From the NCBI GenBank assembly GCA_947302825.1, contig CAMYWP010000002.1:1-54324 (forward strand): DNA of 54,324 nucleotides. Reading direction: 5' to 3'. Both the position numbers and the translations under genes were made by a program. Numbering within the stretch: position 1 is the first letter of the stretch; each line of letters opens with the position of its first letter. This document shows positions 1-8,735 of this stretch, one piece after another. The stretch is from an uncultured Bacteroidales bacterium (GTDB lineage Bacteria; Bacteroidota; Bacteroidia; Bacteroidales; UBA932). The notes below the pieces were generated by a model. It was not told where the DNA came from, searched no databases, and worked only from the letters and a program-made list of their open reading frames with translations.

Positions 1-5
1 AGCTC

Positions 6-530
6 ATGGATATTTGCAGCCTGCCTGAACACAATCTCACCGCCGAAGCAGAAGCGCCCGCCATCACGCCCATCTTCCCCGCTATCCACTACAAGAATGT
101 TTTCAACCTGTACCTGGACGGTGAGGTGTTGTATCCGCAGATCGCCGAAGATACCAGAAACAAGATTTTCGAACTTTTCGAGGCCGAAACCCTTTCCTTC
201 TGGCGCAACAGTGCCGGGCTTAACTTCCTGAACGACAAACTGAAACAGGATGGCAAGTCCCTCATCATGATTTTCAAAAAGGACAATACCATCCCCAACA
301 AGATCGGAACGCTGCTGGCCGATAATGATCCCGTGAACGGGCCCATCCTGTTTGCCTGGGAAGATGACAAAAAAATGCTCTACGGATTCGAGAGCAAAGA
401 AGATGTCAAGTACCTGCTGGAGCTGCTGGATTCCATTACGGAAGGCATGCTGCTGCTGGACAATTCCAACAATAAGTCCTTGGCCCAGAAGAACTTCCAG
501 ACCGCCTTGTCCAATCTGGAAAACCTTTAA
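6..530 (+). CDS. Hypothetical protein, possibly 5'-truncated
   Basis: A 174-residue acidic protein that I do not recognise. It has no signal peptide, membrane segment or cofactor motif. The middle part (residues about 30-130) alternates predicted strand and helix, with aromatic stretches such as LSFWRNSAGLNFLNDKL and GPILFAWEDDKKMLYGF. The C-terminal 45 residues look helical and leucine-rich. The reading frame stays open to the left edge of the window, so the ATG used here may be internal and the true protein longer. It converges on the CpXC gene, the two stop codons overlapping within four bases (527-530). It is probably a cytosolic protein; no function is proposed. Confidence 0.6.
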   Translation: MDICSLPEHNLTAEAEAPAITPIFPAIHYKNVFNLYLDGEVLYPQIAEDTRNKIFELFEAETLSFWRNSAGLNFLNDKLKQDGKSLIMIFKKDNTIPNKIGTLLADNDPVNGPILFAWEDDKKMLYGFESKEDVKYLLELLDSITEGMLLLDNSNNKSLAQKNFQTALSNLENL

Positions 531-1141
531 CGGAAGAACTGCTCAATCCAGTCCTGGTCCACCTGCGCGAAGCCGTCGGCCGGTTTCACGGAGGGATTGC
601 GGGACAGGATGCCCCGGGCGTCTTCGTACACATTGAACCCCACGTTCACCACCTGCATCTGGCCTTCCAACGGAAAGGCCAGGACCAGGTCGTTGTCGGC
701 CCCTTCCAGGCGGAGGAATTTAAGGGCGGCCTGCGCCGCGGCGGGATTTTTGGCCGATAACTCCCTGCGAGTGACCCATTTGCACATTTCCAGGACGCAG
801 TCGTCCAGGCCGGCGTCGTGGACATTTACCTTTTCAATGAGCTCCCCTACTTCCTTTACACGCCGCAGCGTGTATCCTTCCAGTTCCTTTACGGCTTCCT
901 CCACGGCCTGCGGAGGCTGATGGCCTCCCGGCAGCAGCCACACCATAAGGCGGTTATCGGGGTCGTGATACAGGGTCTGGTACAGTGCCAGGTTGCGGTG
1001 GCCGCAGTAGGGGCACTCCCACACGAATAAAGAGCCGTCCTTGACCCGGGCTTTGAGCGACGGGTCAAGGGCGACGTTAATGCTTTGACAGACTTCTATT
1101 TCCGTCTGCTGATGGCAATGATTACAGCTTACGGGCACCAT
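527..1141 (-). CDS. CpXC-domain zinc-ribbon protein
   Basis: A 204-residue cytosolic protein with two CxxC pairs near the N-terminus (C6/C9 in SCNHC and C43/C46 in WECPYCGH), which together would bind one zinc ion. This layout, an N-terminal CPxC-type ribbon followed by about 150 residues of helical and mixed structure, matches the CpXC family, whose function is unknown. The start codon lies inside the 3' end of galK (20-base overlap), so the two genes are very likely co-transcribed and translationally coupled. It may bind nucleic acid or a protein partner; the sequence does not show which. A role in galactose metabolism is not implied by position alone. Confidence 0.7.
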   Translation of the reverse strand: MVPVSCNHCHQQTEIEVCQSINVALDPSLKARVKDGSLFVWECPYCGHRNLALYQTLYHDPDNRLMVWLLPGGHQPPQAVEEAVKELEGYTLRRVKEVGELIEKVNVHDAGLDDCVLEMCKWVTRRELSAKNPAAAQAALKFLRLEGADNDLVLAFPLEGQMQVVNVGFNVYEDARGILSRNPSVKPADGFAQVDQDWIEQFFR

Positions 1142-2264
1142 CGCTGATTACCACGTTGTAAATCTTGGGGGCGTGACCGAACTTGAGCGTGAACTCCTGG
1201 ACGGCCTTGTTGATGAAGGACTCGTAGAGTTCGTTCTTTACCAGGTTGATGGTGCAGCCGCCGAAACCGCCGCCCATCACGCGGGAACCGGTGACCTCGC
1301 ACTTGCGGGCCAACTTGTTCAGGAAATCCAGTTCCTCGCAGGAGACTTCGTACAGGCGGGACAGGCCGAAATGAGTCTGGTACATCATTTCTCCCACGGT
1401 TTCGTAGTCGCCGCGCTCCAGGGCATCGCACACATCCAGTACGCGTTGGACCTCGCCGATCACATATTCGGCCCGGATAAAGTCTTCCTGGGAAATCTGG
1501 TCGCGGACTTCGTCCAGCCACAGACGCTTGGCATCCGAGAGGAATTCCACCTCCGGATGGTTGGCGCGGATGGCAGCCGCTGCGCGCTCGCAGGACTCGC
1601 GGCGCTTATTGTAGGCGCTATCGGCCAGCAAATGCTTTACGCAGGTGTCCAGCAGCACCAGTTTGTAGCCCTTGGGATGGAAGGGGAAGTATTTGTACTC
1701 GCCGGTTTTGCAGTCCAGGCGGATGAGGGAGCCTTCCTTGCCGAAAAGGGACGCGAACTGGTCCATGATGCCGCACTTGACGCCGCAATAGTTGTGCTCC
1801 GTGCTTTGGCCGATTTTCGCCAGTTCGAATTTTTCGATGCCGTTGCCGTTGATTTCGTTGATGGCATAGGCGAAGACGCTTTCCAGGGCTGCCGATGAGC
1901 TGAGGCCGGCGCCCAGGGGAACGTTGCCGGCAAAGACGGCGTCGAAGCCCTGTACCTTACCGCCGCGCTTGAGCGTTTCCATGCAAACGCCGAAAATATA
2001 GCGGGGCCAGTGCTGTTCCGGTTTATCTTCTTCGGTGAAGCCGAACTCTACATAATCGTTAAAGTCCAGGGAGAATACTCTCGCTTTGTTGGTGCCGTTG
2101 GGTTCGATGGCCGCCATGATGCCGAAATTGATGGCGCCGGGGAACACATAACCGCCATTGTAGTCCGTATGCTCGCCGATGAGGTTGATACGGCCCGAGG
2201 ACATGTACAGCTGGCCTTCTTTCCCGAAGAGGCTCCTAAACTTGGTTAAAATCTGATCTTTCAT
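1122..2264 (-). CDS. galK: Galactokinase
   Basis: A 380-residue GHMP-family kinase that phosphorylates alpha-D-galactose at C1 with ATP, the first committed step of the Leloir pathway. Visible family motifs: the galactokinase signature GRINLIGEHTDYNGG at residues 24-38, the ATP-binding GHMP loop GAGLSSSAALE near 118-128, the catalytic aspartate in CGIMDQFAS (D168), and the C-terminal GSRVMGGGFGGC near 322-333. Length is normal for the family. No galM, galT or sugar transporter lies nearby, so the rest of the pathway must be elsewhere. A Bacteroidetes -7 element (TATATTTG, 2302-2295) precedes it, leaving a leader of roughly 25 bases. The downstream CpXC gene overlaps its 3' end. Confidence 0.95.
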   Translation of the reverse strand: MKDQILTKFRSLFGKEGQLYMSSGRINLIGEHTDYNGGYVFPGAINFGIMAAIEPNGTNKARVFSLDFNDYVEFGFTEEDKPEQHWPRYIFGVCMETLKRGGKVQGFDAVFAGNVPLGAGLSSSAALESVFAYAINEINGNGIEKFELAKIGQSTEHNYCGVKCGIMDQFASLFGKEGSLIRLDCKTGEYKYFPFHPKGYKLVLLDTCVKHLLADSAYNKRRESCERAAAAIRANHPEVEFLSDAKRLWLDEVRDQISQEDFIRAEYVIGEVQRVLDVCDALERGDYETVGEMMYQTHFGLSRLYEVSCEELDFLNKLARKCEVTGSRVMGGGFGGCTINLVKNELYESFINKAVQEFTLKFGHAPKIYNVVISDGARKL

Positions 2265-2294
2265 ATGGAGTGTTTTGTTTTAGTGTCTATCGTA

Positions 2295-2302
2295 CAAATA
2301 TA
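2295..2302 (-). promoter_or_regulatory. Putative -7 promoter element of galK
   Basis: TATATTTG on the minus strand matches the Bacteroidetes TAnnTTTG element. It lies 31 bases upstream of the galK ATG, giving a short leader. No good TTTG-like -33 element is seen at the usual 19-21 base spacing. A short hairpin (TTTCGCA-CC-TGCGAAA, 2315-2330) sits just upstream. It could be an operator for galK or part of the 3' end of the preceding gene. Confidence 0.5.
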
Positions 2303-2363
2303 GTAATTTTTAAGTTTCGCACCTGCGAAAAACCATATTTCGGAGGCCTTCGGCCGACAGCTT

Positions 2364-3317
2364 TCACCTCCCAAAGGGAGGGGAAACGGGAAAGGGGTGG
2401 GAAAGCCAGATGGGACAGTGGTCGGAGGCGCCGCCCAGGTAGCGGGGACCGGAATAGGTGCGGAGGGGTTTGGTGCCGGCATGACCGGTATCCGGCGTTT
2501 GCAGAAAAGGCACCTGCAGGATTTCCATCTGGGCGGGAAGAAGGCTTTCCGAAATGAAAAACAGGTCGATGAGCTCCCATTGGCCATCGTATTTGATGGA
2601 GCCTTTCCCTTGCCGTTGAAGCGGTTCCGCCAGATTCACCAGGGTAGGGCTCAACCGCTGATACAACGGGTTATCCGGCGTATCGTTGAAATCGCCCATA
2701 GCCACCAGGTGCTGCCATCCTGCGACTGTCAGGGAATCGGCCAACTGCTTCAGGCGTTCCACGGCTATTTTTCGCCTGGGCCCCGAGGCCGATACTCCGC
2801 CGTATTTGGAGGGATGATGGTTCACCAGGACAGCGATCTCTCCTCCGGGCCCTCTGAATTGGGCCAGCAGAATGTCCCGGGTGGGAAGGATGGTGGAATC
2901 GGCCTGATACAAATGACAGGGTTTGGCGCTTTCCAAGCGGAGACGGGAGCTGCGGTAAAGCAGCGCCACATCGATGCCCCGTGGATCCGGCGACTCAAAA
3001 TGTACCACCTTATAATCCAGTTTTCGCAAGGATGTTGTCTGGATTAACTGCCTCAGTACAAAGGCGCTCTCCACTTCGGCCAGGCCGATGACATCCGGCA
3101 GGCCACCCTGCTCCGAAGCTGCCCACAGGAAGGTTTTGGCCACGGTCTGGCACTTGGCCCGGAACTTTTTGCGGCCCCAGTGCCGCTCCCCATCGGCCTG
3201 CGGAGCGAAAAAGTTCTCCACATTCCAAAACATCAGCCGCAAAGTATCGGCCTGCGGCTGTGCAGACAACAAAATCGGCCAAAACAAGCCCAAAAACATC
3301 CAAATCATCCTCTTCAT
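2364..3317 (-). CDS. Secreted endonuclease/exonuclease/phosphatase-family protein
   Basis: A 317-residue protein with an N-terminal signal peptide (hydrophobic residues 4-18, cleavage after LLSAQ), so it should act in the periplasm or outside the cell. The rest is an EEP (DNase I-like) fold: FWNVENFF (N32) for metal binding, GLAEVE (E81), VNHHPSKYGG near residue 166, GDFND near 208 and the terminal catalytic SDHCPIW near 300. These are the metal and catalytic residues of the superfamily, so the enzyme should be an active Mg-dependent phosphodiesterase or phosphomonoesterase. The substrate (DNA, phospholipid or sugar phosphate) cannot be told from sequence. It sits alone between the palindrome after ychF and the galK promoter. 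Confidence 0.85.
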   Translation of the reverse strand: MKRMIWMFLGLFWPILLSAQPQADTLRLMFWNVENFFAPQADGERHWGRKKFRAKCQTVAKTFLWAASEQGGLPDVIGLAEVESAFVLRQLIQTTSLRKLDYKVVHFESPDPRGIDVALLYRSSRLRLESAKPCHLYQADSTILPTRDILLAQFRGPGGEIAVLVNHHPSKYGGVSASGPRRKIAVERLKQLADSLTVAGWQHLVAMGDFNDTPDNPLYQRLSPTLVNLAEPLQRQGKGSIKYDGQWELIDLFFISESLLPAQMEILQVPFLQTPDTGHAGTKPLRTYSGPRYLGGASDHCPIWLSHPFPVSPPFGR

Positions 3318-3384
3318 GCCCCCAAGTTACCCCATCTCCCCCAATCTCCTGGCAACCAACCCTCTCACACTCAACACATTACAA

Positions 3385-3417
3385 AAAGTAATCGTTCAAA
3401 ATTTGAACGATTACTTT
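3385..3417 (-). terminator. Perfect 16-bp palindrome, probable terminator of the mfd-ychF cluster
   Basis: Two 16-base arms (AAAGTAATCGTTCAAA and its exact complement) flank a single central A. The structure lies 43 bases downstream of the ychF stop codon and is followed on the minus strand by a short T run (ACTTTTTGT). The stem is AT-rich, so a terminator role is likely but not certain. A dimeric operator is the alternative. Confidence 0.5.
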
Positions 3418-3459
3418 ACGGTAACACGCTGTGAATCAGGTGATTAGTTGCCAGGAAAA

Positions 3460-4563
3460 TTAGACGTTGAAGAGGAAGTGCATGATGTCGCCGTCCTGGA
3501 CTACGTAGTCTTTGCCTTCGATGCCCATTTTTCCGGCGGCGCGGACGGCGGCTTCGGTCTTGTACTGCACGAAATCTTCGTACTTGATGACTTCGGCGCG
3601 GATGAAGCCGCGTTCGAAGTCCGTGTGGATGACACCCGCGGCGCGGGGGGCTTTGTCGCCGGCCACGATGGTCCACGCGCGGCATTCATCGGCCCCGGCG
3701 GTGAAGAAGGTCCGAAGGCCCAGGAGCCGATAGGCGCTCTGGATCAGGCGAACTACGCCGCTCTCCTGCAGCCCCATCTCTTCCAGGAACATCTGACGGT
3801 CTTCGTAGTCTTCAATTTCGGCGATCTCTGCCTCCGTACGGGCGGCGATGACCAGGATCTGTGCATGCTCGGAAGCCACGGCGGAGCGGACGGCTTCTAC
3901 ATAAGCGTTGCCGGTGGCGGCAGATCCTTCATCCACGTTGCATACGTACAGGACGGGCTTATTGGTGAGCAGGTAAAGGTCACGGGCCATCTGCTCCTCT
4001 TCGGGATTCTCCGGCACCACTTCGCGGCAGGAACGGCCCTGCTGAAGCACTTCGCGGTAACGAAGCAGCAGGTTCAGCAGTTTCTTGGCGTCTTTGTCGC
4101 CGCCGGTAGTAGCCTGTTTCTCAACCTTCTTGATACGGTTTTCCACCGTTTCCAGATCTTTGAGCTGGAGTTCGGCATCTACAACCTCCTTGTCCCGGAC
4201 AGGATCTACTGTGCCGTCTACGTGGACGATGTTGCCGTCGTCGAAGCAGCGCAGCACGTGCAGGATGGCATCGCATTCGCGGATATTGGCCAGGAACTGG
4301 TTACCCAGGCCCTCCCCGCGGGAGGCGCCTTTCACCAAGCCGGCAATGTCCACGATTTCAACCGTGGCGGGAATGGTGCGCTTGGGCTGGCAGATTTCCG
4401 TAAGCACCTCCAGGCGCTTGTCGGGCACATTGGTGGAACCCACATTGGGCTCAATGGTGCAGAAAGGGAAGTTGGCGCTCTGGGCTTTGCCGGAGCTCAC
4501 GCAGTTAAATAAAGTAGACTTGCCCACATTGGGCAAGCCTACTATTCCACACTTTAAAGACAT
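3460..4563 (-). CDS. ychF: Redox-responsive ATPase/GTPase YchF (OLA1 family)
   Basis: A 367-residue translation-associated P-loop NTPase of the Obg/OLA1 group. The G1 motif GLPNVGKST is at residues 8-16, followed by the switch region SANFPFCTIEPNVG and the G3 motif VDIAGLVKGASRGEGLGNQFL. A central coiled-coil insertion (around residues 130-165) and a C-terminal TGS domain (DFERGFIRAEVI through the end at HFLFNV) complete the usual family architecture, and the length is typical. Members bind ribosomes and often prefer ATP to GTP. It is the last gene of the leftward cluster, only 12 bases after the PpiD-like gene, and is followed by a perfect palindrome. Confidence 0.95.
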   Translation of the reverse strand: MSLKCGIVGLPNVGKSTLFNCVSSGKAQSANFPFCTIEPNVGSTNVPDKRLEVLTEICQPKRTIPATVEIVDIAGLVKGASRGEGLGNQFLANIRECDAILHVLRCFDDGNIVHVDGTVDPVRDKEVVDAELQLKDLETVENRIKKVEKQATTGGDKDAKKLLNLLLRYREVLQQGRSCREVVPENPEEEQMARDLYLLTNKPVLYVCNVDEGSAATGNAYVEAVRSAVASEHAQILVIAARTEAEIAEIEDYEDRQMFLEEMGLQESGVVRLIQSAYRLLGLRTFFTAGADECRAWTIVAGDKAPRAAGVIHTDFERGFIRAEVIKYEDFVQYKTEAAVRAAGKMGIEGKDYVVQDGDIMHFLFNV

Positions 4564-4575
4564 AGTTCCTATCTA

Positions 4576-6663
4576 TTAATAGAAACGGGCGCGGTTGTCC
4601 TCCACGGTCTTGTCCATCATGAGGGGAACCAGCATCTGGCCATGATAGGAATCGATGCGGGCCTGGGCGGCCTTGGCGTCGTCTTCCGTGAAGTAGGCGC
4701 CGGTTTCGCGGCTATTCACCTGGAACACATAGGTGCCCATGATGCCGGCCACGGGACCGCTGATAACACCCTCCTTGGCAGCAGCCACGGCACCAATCAG
4801 AGAAGGCTCAGTGGTGGGGGCGGAAGAGATGGAGAAGGTAACATCCGACAGGGTGGAAACCGTGGTTCCCAGTTTTTCGGCGATGGCCTCAAGGCTGGTA
4901 AGACCGGCGATTTCGGCGGCCACTTCTTCGCAGCGCTTCTGGGAATATTTCTCCTGATAGAGCTGAGCCTTGATGTTGTCGGCCACTTCCTCTACCTTGG
5001 CGAAACCTTCCTTATGGGCACCCTTCACGGCCACCACGAAGAAGTAATTGTTGTCCACGGTGATGATGCCGGAAGCCTTGCCGGGCTTGTTGTTGAAAGC
5101 CCAACGGGTCACTTCCTTAGCATGGCCGATAGAACCATAGGTGTCCGTACCTTCGTTGATGGTGAGGGAACGAGAGTAGATACCGGTGGAGTCGCAGGCA
5201 GCCTTGTAGTTGGTGTACTTGCCAGCACTGCGCACAGCCAGGACATTGGCCTTGTTGTAAATTTCGGCGTAGGTTTCCTTGCTGGGCAGGGAAGCTTTCT
5301 CAAACACGGCCACTTTCTTCTTGGCCAGCGGTTTGGTGGTCTTGATCACCTCCACGATATGGGTGCCGTAAACGGTGTTCAGGATATAAGGCTTGCCCAC
5401 AGAAGCCGTGAGCACGGACTCGAAGCCGGGAATCATGGCGTTCTGGGTCATCCAGCCCAGGTTGCCCTGCTCGCCGTCCACGGCGTTGCCGGTATCGGCG
5501 GAATAGAGCGTGGCCAGGGTGGAGAAGTTGTTGCCCTTGAGCACACCCAGGAGGCTATCGGCCTGATGACGGGCATCGGCGCCGGTGAGCATGATGTGAC
5601 GCACGTACACGGAATCCGGCACGTTGGCGTTCTCCATGATGCGGGCGGCGTAGAAGGTGGAACCGGACTGGACCACCGGGGAAACACCGCTGTTGTTCTC
5701 CGACACGAAGGTGTCGATGTCGCGGTTCACGATGCGGAGGTCGCCGTCCTTGTACCAGGTGTCGCTCCACTGGCGATCACTGTTGCGCTGCAGGAAGGCA
5801 CGCACATTGTCCGTGGTGGAGAATTCATCATACAAGGTGACGAATTCTTCGTTCTGGGATGCGATATCCTTGGCGGAAGGGGTTACCTCGTACACGGCGT
5901 ACTCGATGTCACGAGTGGCCTTCTGGCGGAAATTGTCCTTATGATCCTTGTAGTACTTCTGAACCTCGGCGGAAGAAATTACCACGGTGGAGTCCATAGG
6001 ATAATAAGTGTGGGGAGCCACCACGAAGCTTACGTTGGCCGTGGTGTTGTTCTCCGAAATGGCATTCTGGCTCTCCAGGGAGTTCACATAGGAAGCCGCA
6101 TTGAAGAGGTTGAAATACTTCTCGCTGTAGCGGTTGGAACGGACGGCGTTCAGGAGATAGTTGCGAAGCAGGATGCCGCGGCCGGATTCGTCGGCGTTGA
6201 CATTCTCTATGAACTCGCGCACCAGGGCGGGAGAGAAGTTGCCGTTTTCATCGGCAAAAAGGCCGGAAGAGGCCAGAATAGGGGAAATTTCCTCGCCGAT
6301 GAAAAGGTCGGTTTGTTCCTGCTGACCTACGCGGATGCCGGCTTTCTCGATGGTGGGGATCACCAGCAGACGGTCTACCAGGTTGTTCCAGGCCTGTTCG
6401 CGGGTCTGGAGCTGAGCCTGCTCGCTGGAAGCGGACTGGCCGGTGAGCATTTCGCGCACGTCGGAGAGTTCCTTCACTTCCTGCTCAAATTCCTGATAGG
6501 AAACGGATTTGCCATTAATTTTGCCGACATCGTACTTGGAAGAAGCAGACTGGATGGTCTGGATGATGTCGGACGGATTCACAAGGAAGAGTAAAAGACC
6601 GAAGGCAATGATGAGCGATGCACCAATGCCAAACTTAGTTCTGATGGTCTCAAGAGCTGCCAT
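4576..6663 (-). CDS. PpiD-like periplasmic peptidyl-prolyl isomerase/chaperone
   Basis: A 695-residue inner-membrane-anchored foldase of the SurA/PpiD type. A single N-terminal membrane helix (about residues 13-30, IGASLIIAFGLLLFLV) places the rest in the periplasm. A SurA-N-like helical chaperone region covers about 45-240. A parvulin rotamase domain spans about 350-445 (YVRHIML, then SADTGNAVDGEQGNLGW and PGFESVLTASVGKPY). A second, more degenerate PPIase-like part follows. Such proteins help newly secreted outer-membrane proteins fold. It belongs to an envelope-assembly cluster with lptC and a barrel protein. It has its own -7 element (TACTTTTG, 6719-6712), so it can be expressed apart from the upstream genes. 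Confidence 0.88.
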   Translation of the reverse strand: MAALETIRTKFGIGASLIIAFGLLLFLVNPSDIIQTIQSASSKYDVGKINGKSVSYQEFEQEVKELSDVREMLTGQSASSEQAQLQTREQAWNNLVDRLLVIPTIEKAGIRVGQQEQTDLFIGEEISPILASSGLFADENGNFSPALVREFIENVNADESGRGILLRNYLLNAVRSNRYSEKYFNLFNAASYVNSLESQNAISENNTTANVSFVVAPHTYYPMDSTVVISSAEVQKYYKDHKDNFRQKATRDIEYAVYEVTPSAKDIASQNEEFVTLYDEFSTTDNVRAFLQRNSDRQWSDTWYKDGDLRIVNRDIDTFVSENNSGVSPVVQSGSTFYAARIMENANVPDSVYVRHIMLTGADARHQADSLLGVLKGNNFSTLATLYSADTGNAVDGEQGNLGWMTQNAMIPGFESVLTASVGKPYILNTVYGTHIVEVIKTTKPLAKKKVAVFEKASLPSKETYAEIYNKANVLAVRSAGKYTNYKAACDSTGIYSRSLTINEGTDTYGSIGHAKEVTRWAFNNKPGKASGIITVDNNYFFVVAVKGAHKEGFAKVEEVADNIKAQLYQEKYSQKRCEEVAAEIAGLTSLEAIAEKLGTTVSTLSDVTFSISSAPTTEPSLIGAVAAAKEGVISGPVAGIMGTYVFQVNSRETGAYFTEDDAKAAQARIDSYHGQMLVPLMMDKTVEDNRARFY

Positions 6664-6711
6664 TTTGTTATGTATTTTTTATTATTTCCTATTTTTTTGC
6701 GTTAAGGGTTG

Positions 6712-6719
6712 CAAAAGTA
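6712..6719 (-). promoter_or_regulatory. Putative -7 promoter element of the PpiD-like gene
   Basis: TACTTTTG on the minus strand fits TAnnTTTG and lies in the 78-base gap between lptC and the PpiD-like gene, 49 bases before the start codon. It would give ppiD and ychF an internal promoter within the cluster. No clear -33 element is seen. Confidence 0.45.
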
Positions 6720-6741
6720 CGAATTTTATTCTGAATTATCA

Positions 6742-7368
6742 CTATTTTTTTAACATAGGGCCGATAAAATTGACAGAATCCACCACAACTTGGGTGCTGT
6801 CGGTCTCAATTATGAACTCATTGTTAAAGGGTCTCAGAAGGATTGCGTTACGGGCCCTTTCGTCGGAACGCATGCCATAACCCTGCATGGAACCGGAGGG
6901 TGAATACATGTGGATGTAGCAGTCGGTCCAGATTTCATGTTTCACACTGTCCCAATACAGCGTATCCGTCTCCATGGTTTCCTGCTTGAGGATATTCTTG
7001 ATCACCACTTTACCGAAAGCGCTCCAGCGCTCTTTGTCGGGCTGGGGATATTTGTCGTGGCGGGCTTTTAAGGCATCAATGGTGGTTTCCAGCGTCCCTT
7101 CTTCGCTGTACGCAAACACATGGATGCCGGAGGGGAATAAATCGTACGAAAGGGTATCGTGTTCATACACTTCCATCCGGGGAGCCTCCACGCGCATTTT
7201 TAGCTGTCCGTTTTCCGACTGCACGTAAAACATGCTGTCCACCACCTGGATGGGAATCTTCTCCAGGTCCAGTTTCTCCGCTTCCGAAAGATTTCCCTTG
7301 CAGGAAAAAACGACGAAAGCAAGCGCCGAAGCGCTTGCCATCATCTTAGCTATGCGGGTTACAGACAC
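6742..7368 (-). CDS. lptC: LPS export ABC transporter periplasmic protein LptC
   Basis: A 208-residue lipoprotein: an n-region with R and K, a hydrophobic stretch, then the lipobox VVFSC. The mature part has the LptC beta-jellyroll pattern (VVDSMFYVQSENGQLKMRVEAPRMEVY, later FGKVVIKNILKQETMETDTLYWD). LptC links the inner-membrane LptBFG exporter to the periplasmic bridge that carries lipopolysaccharide or lipooligosaccharide outward. Bacteroidetes versions are often lipid-anchored instead of having a transmembrane helix. The start used is a GTG directly after the TAA of the TPR gene, suggesting translational coupling. An ATG eight codons later would remove the positively charged n-region and is less likely. 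Confidence 0.85.
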   Translation of the reverse strand: MSVTRIAKMMASASALAFVVFSCKGNLSEAEKLDLEKIPIQVVDSMFYVQSENGQLKMRVEAPRMEVYEHDTLSYDLFPSGIHVFAYSEEGTLETTIDALKARHDKYPQPDKERWSAFGKVVIKNILKQETMETDTLYWDSVKHEIWTDCYIHMYSPSGSMQGYGMRSDERARNAILLRPFNNEFIIETDSTQVVVDSVNFIGPMLKK

Positions 7369-8691
7369 TTACTGTACGCGTACGGTAGTGGTGGCGGTCA
7401 TGCCACCGCAGGAAACGGTGTAGCTCTGTCCCTTGGTGAGGTCGTACATGAAGGCCTCGGAGGCTTCCGGATAATAGCGGCTTACGCTGGCCAGGGAAGA
7501 AGCGGCTTCGTCGGCTACGCTGGGATCGGCGTTGCGGGCTTTCTGGTAGTAATCCGCGGCAGCCCAGTAGCGGGCCCACTTGTCTTGGGTTTCGCCGCAG
7601 GTGGCGGAGGCCCAGAGGTTGCCCATGATCAGATAGGCCTTACCGGCGAATCCATAGTCCATTTCGATGGCCTTGCGGGCAGCCTCGGAGGCCTTGCCGC
7701 GCATACCGTTCTTGTAGCAGAAGGCAGCCATTTCATAATAGTACTGGGCATCCGTTGCAGGATCGGAATCCGGGGAGTTGATGGCCTCTTCCAGGTACTT
7801 GGCAGCATCGGCCACATTGCCGCGGGCGGCATTCAGACGATACAGGCCGAAGGCACTCTTATAGGAAGGATCCAGACGATACATGGAGGTAACGGCGTTC
7901 AGGTAAAGGTCGTTGGAGGCGCAGTCGTCGGCCGTATTCATGAGCTTCACGATGTTGGAAACCAGAGCCAGGTTGTCCGGATCGGCGTTGTAACGGGGAG
8001 TGAAGATGGCGATGAGGTTCTCGCAGGAAGCCACCTTACTGTCGGCGAAGATGCTCTCGATGGTGGCCTTGGCCTTCAGGTTATCCTCTTCCTCTGCCTC
8101 GTTCTTGGGCATGGCGCCATCCACATCGGCCATTACTTTGTCGTACATGGCGATGACTTCGTCGGCGCTGAGCTGATTCTCACGATACAGGGCGATGGAA
8201 GACTGCAGCAGGTTCACGAGCAGGCCGCCGTTGGCGCTGGTGCCCAGTTCGTCCACGATCTCACCTACATTGTCGTAGATGTACTTGGCTTGGTCGCCGC
8301 GGTAGTTGATCATGTACTGACCCTTGTTGTTCAGGATGCTCACACGGTTCTTGGGATAGGTGGCCATGCGCTGGTCCTGGAGGGTGAGGATGGTGTCCAC
8401 GATGGCATCCTTGTGGGCGGGATCCTTCACCTGGTTGTACAGACGGGTCATGAGCGTGGTGCCGTGGATGAACATGTTCTGCGAAGCGGTGGCCGGGCAG
8501 AGCGAATAGGCGCGACGCCAGTTGGGCAGAGCGGAATCGTAATTCTTCTGCTTATAATACTCCGAATAATAGGAGAGGTACTTGATGCATTCCTCCCTGT
8601 TGGGGCCGGAACCGTACTTGTCTTGGGCGGTTACTTTCTGTCCGCCGAAGATGGCCATTGCGGCAAGGAGAATGAGCGTAATCTTTTTCAT
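7369..8691 (-). CDS. Secreted tetratricopeptide-repeat protein
   Basis: A 440-residue periplasmic protein with a standard signal peptide (MKKITLILLAAMAIFGGQKVTAQ). The mature chain is helical and built from TPR-like units, clearest at residues about 35-70 (YSEYYKQKNYDSALPNWRRA) and 290-370 (AAKYLEEAINS, AAFCYKNGMRGKASEAARKA, AADYYQKARNADPS). The C-terminal 30 residues hold one cysteine and a beta-like tail. TPR proteins of this kind serve as assembly scaffolds. A homolog between a barrel protein and lptC is a common arrangement in Bacteroidales, so a role in outer-membrane biogenesis is a reasonable inference. It touches lptC directly and follows the barrel gene by 44 bases. Confidence 0.8.
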   Translation of the reverse strand: MKKITLILLAAMAIFGGQKVTAQDKYGSGPNREECIKYLSYYSEYYKQKNYDSALPNWRRAYSLCPATASQNMFIHGTTLMTRLYNQVKDPAHKDAIVDTILTLQDQRMATYPKNRVSILNNKGQYMINYRGDQAKYIYDNVGEIVDELGTSANGGLLVNLLQSSIALYRENQLSADEVIAMYDKVMADVDGAMPKNEAEEEDNLKAKATIESIFADSKVASCENLIAIFTPRYNADPDNLALVSNIVKLMNTADDCASNDLYLNAVTSMYRLDPSYKSAFGLYRLNAARGNVADAAKYLEEAINSPDSDPATDAQYYYEMAAFCYKNGMRGKASEAARKAIEMDYGFAGKAYLIMGNLWASATCGETQDKWARYWAAADYYQKARNADPSVADEAASSLASVSRYYPEASEAFMYDLTKGQSYTVSCGGMTATTTVRVQ

Positions 8692-8735
8692 AACATCAGT
8701 ATTTTTGGTTTTATTTTCTCAAGGATTGTGCCAGT

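Noticed and set aside
1122-2264. A galactose-utilisation operon
   Set aside because: Only galK is present; the neighbours are a CpXC protein and a secreted phosphodiesterase-like protein with no sugar-related domain.
8700-8707. TATTTTTG promoter-like element on the plus strand
   Set aside because: No plus-strand gene follows; it lies between leftward genes and is a chance match.
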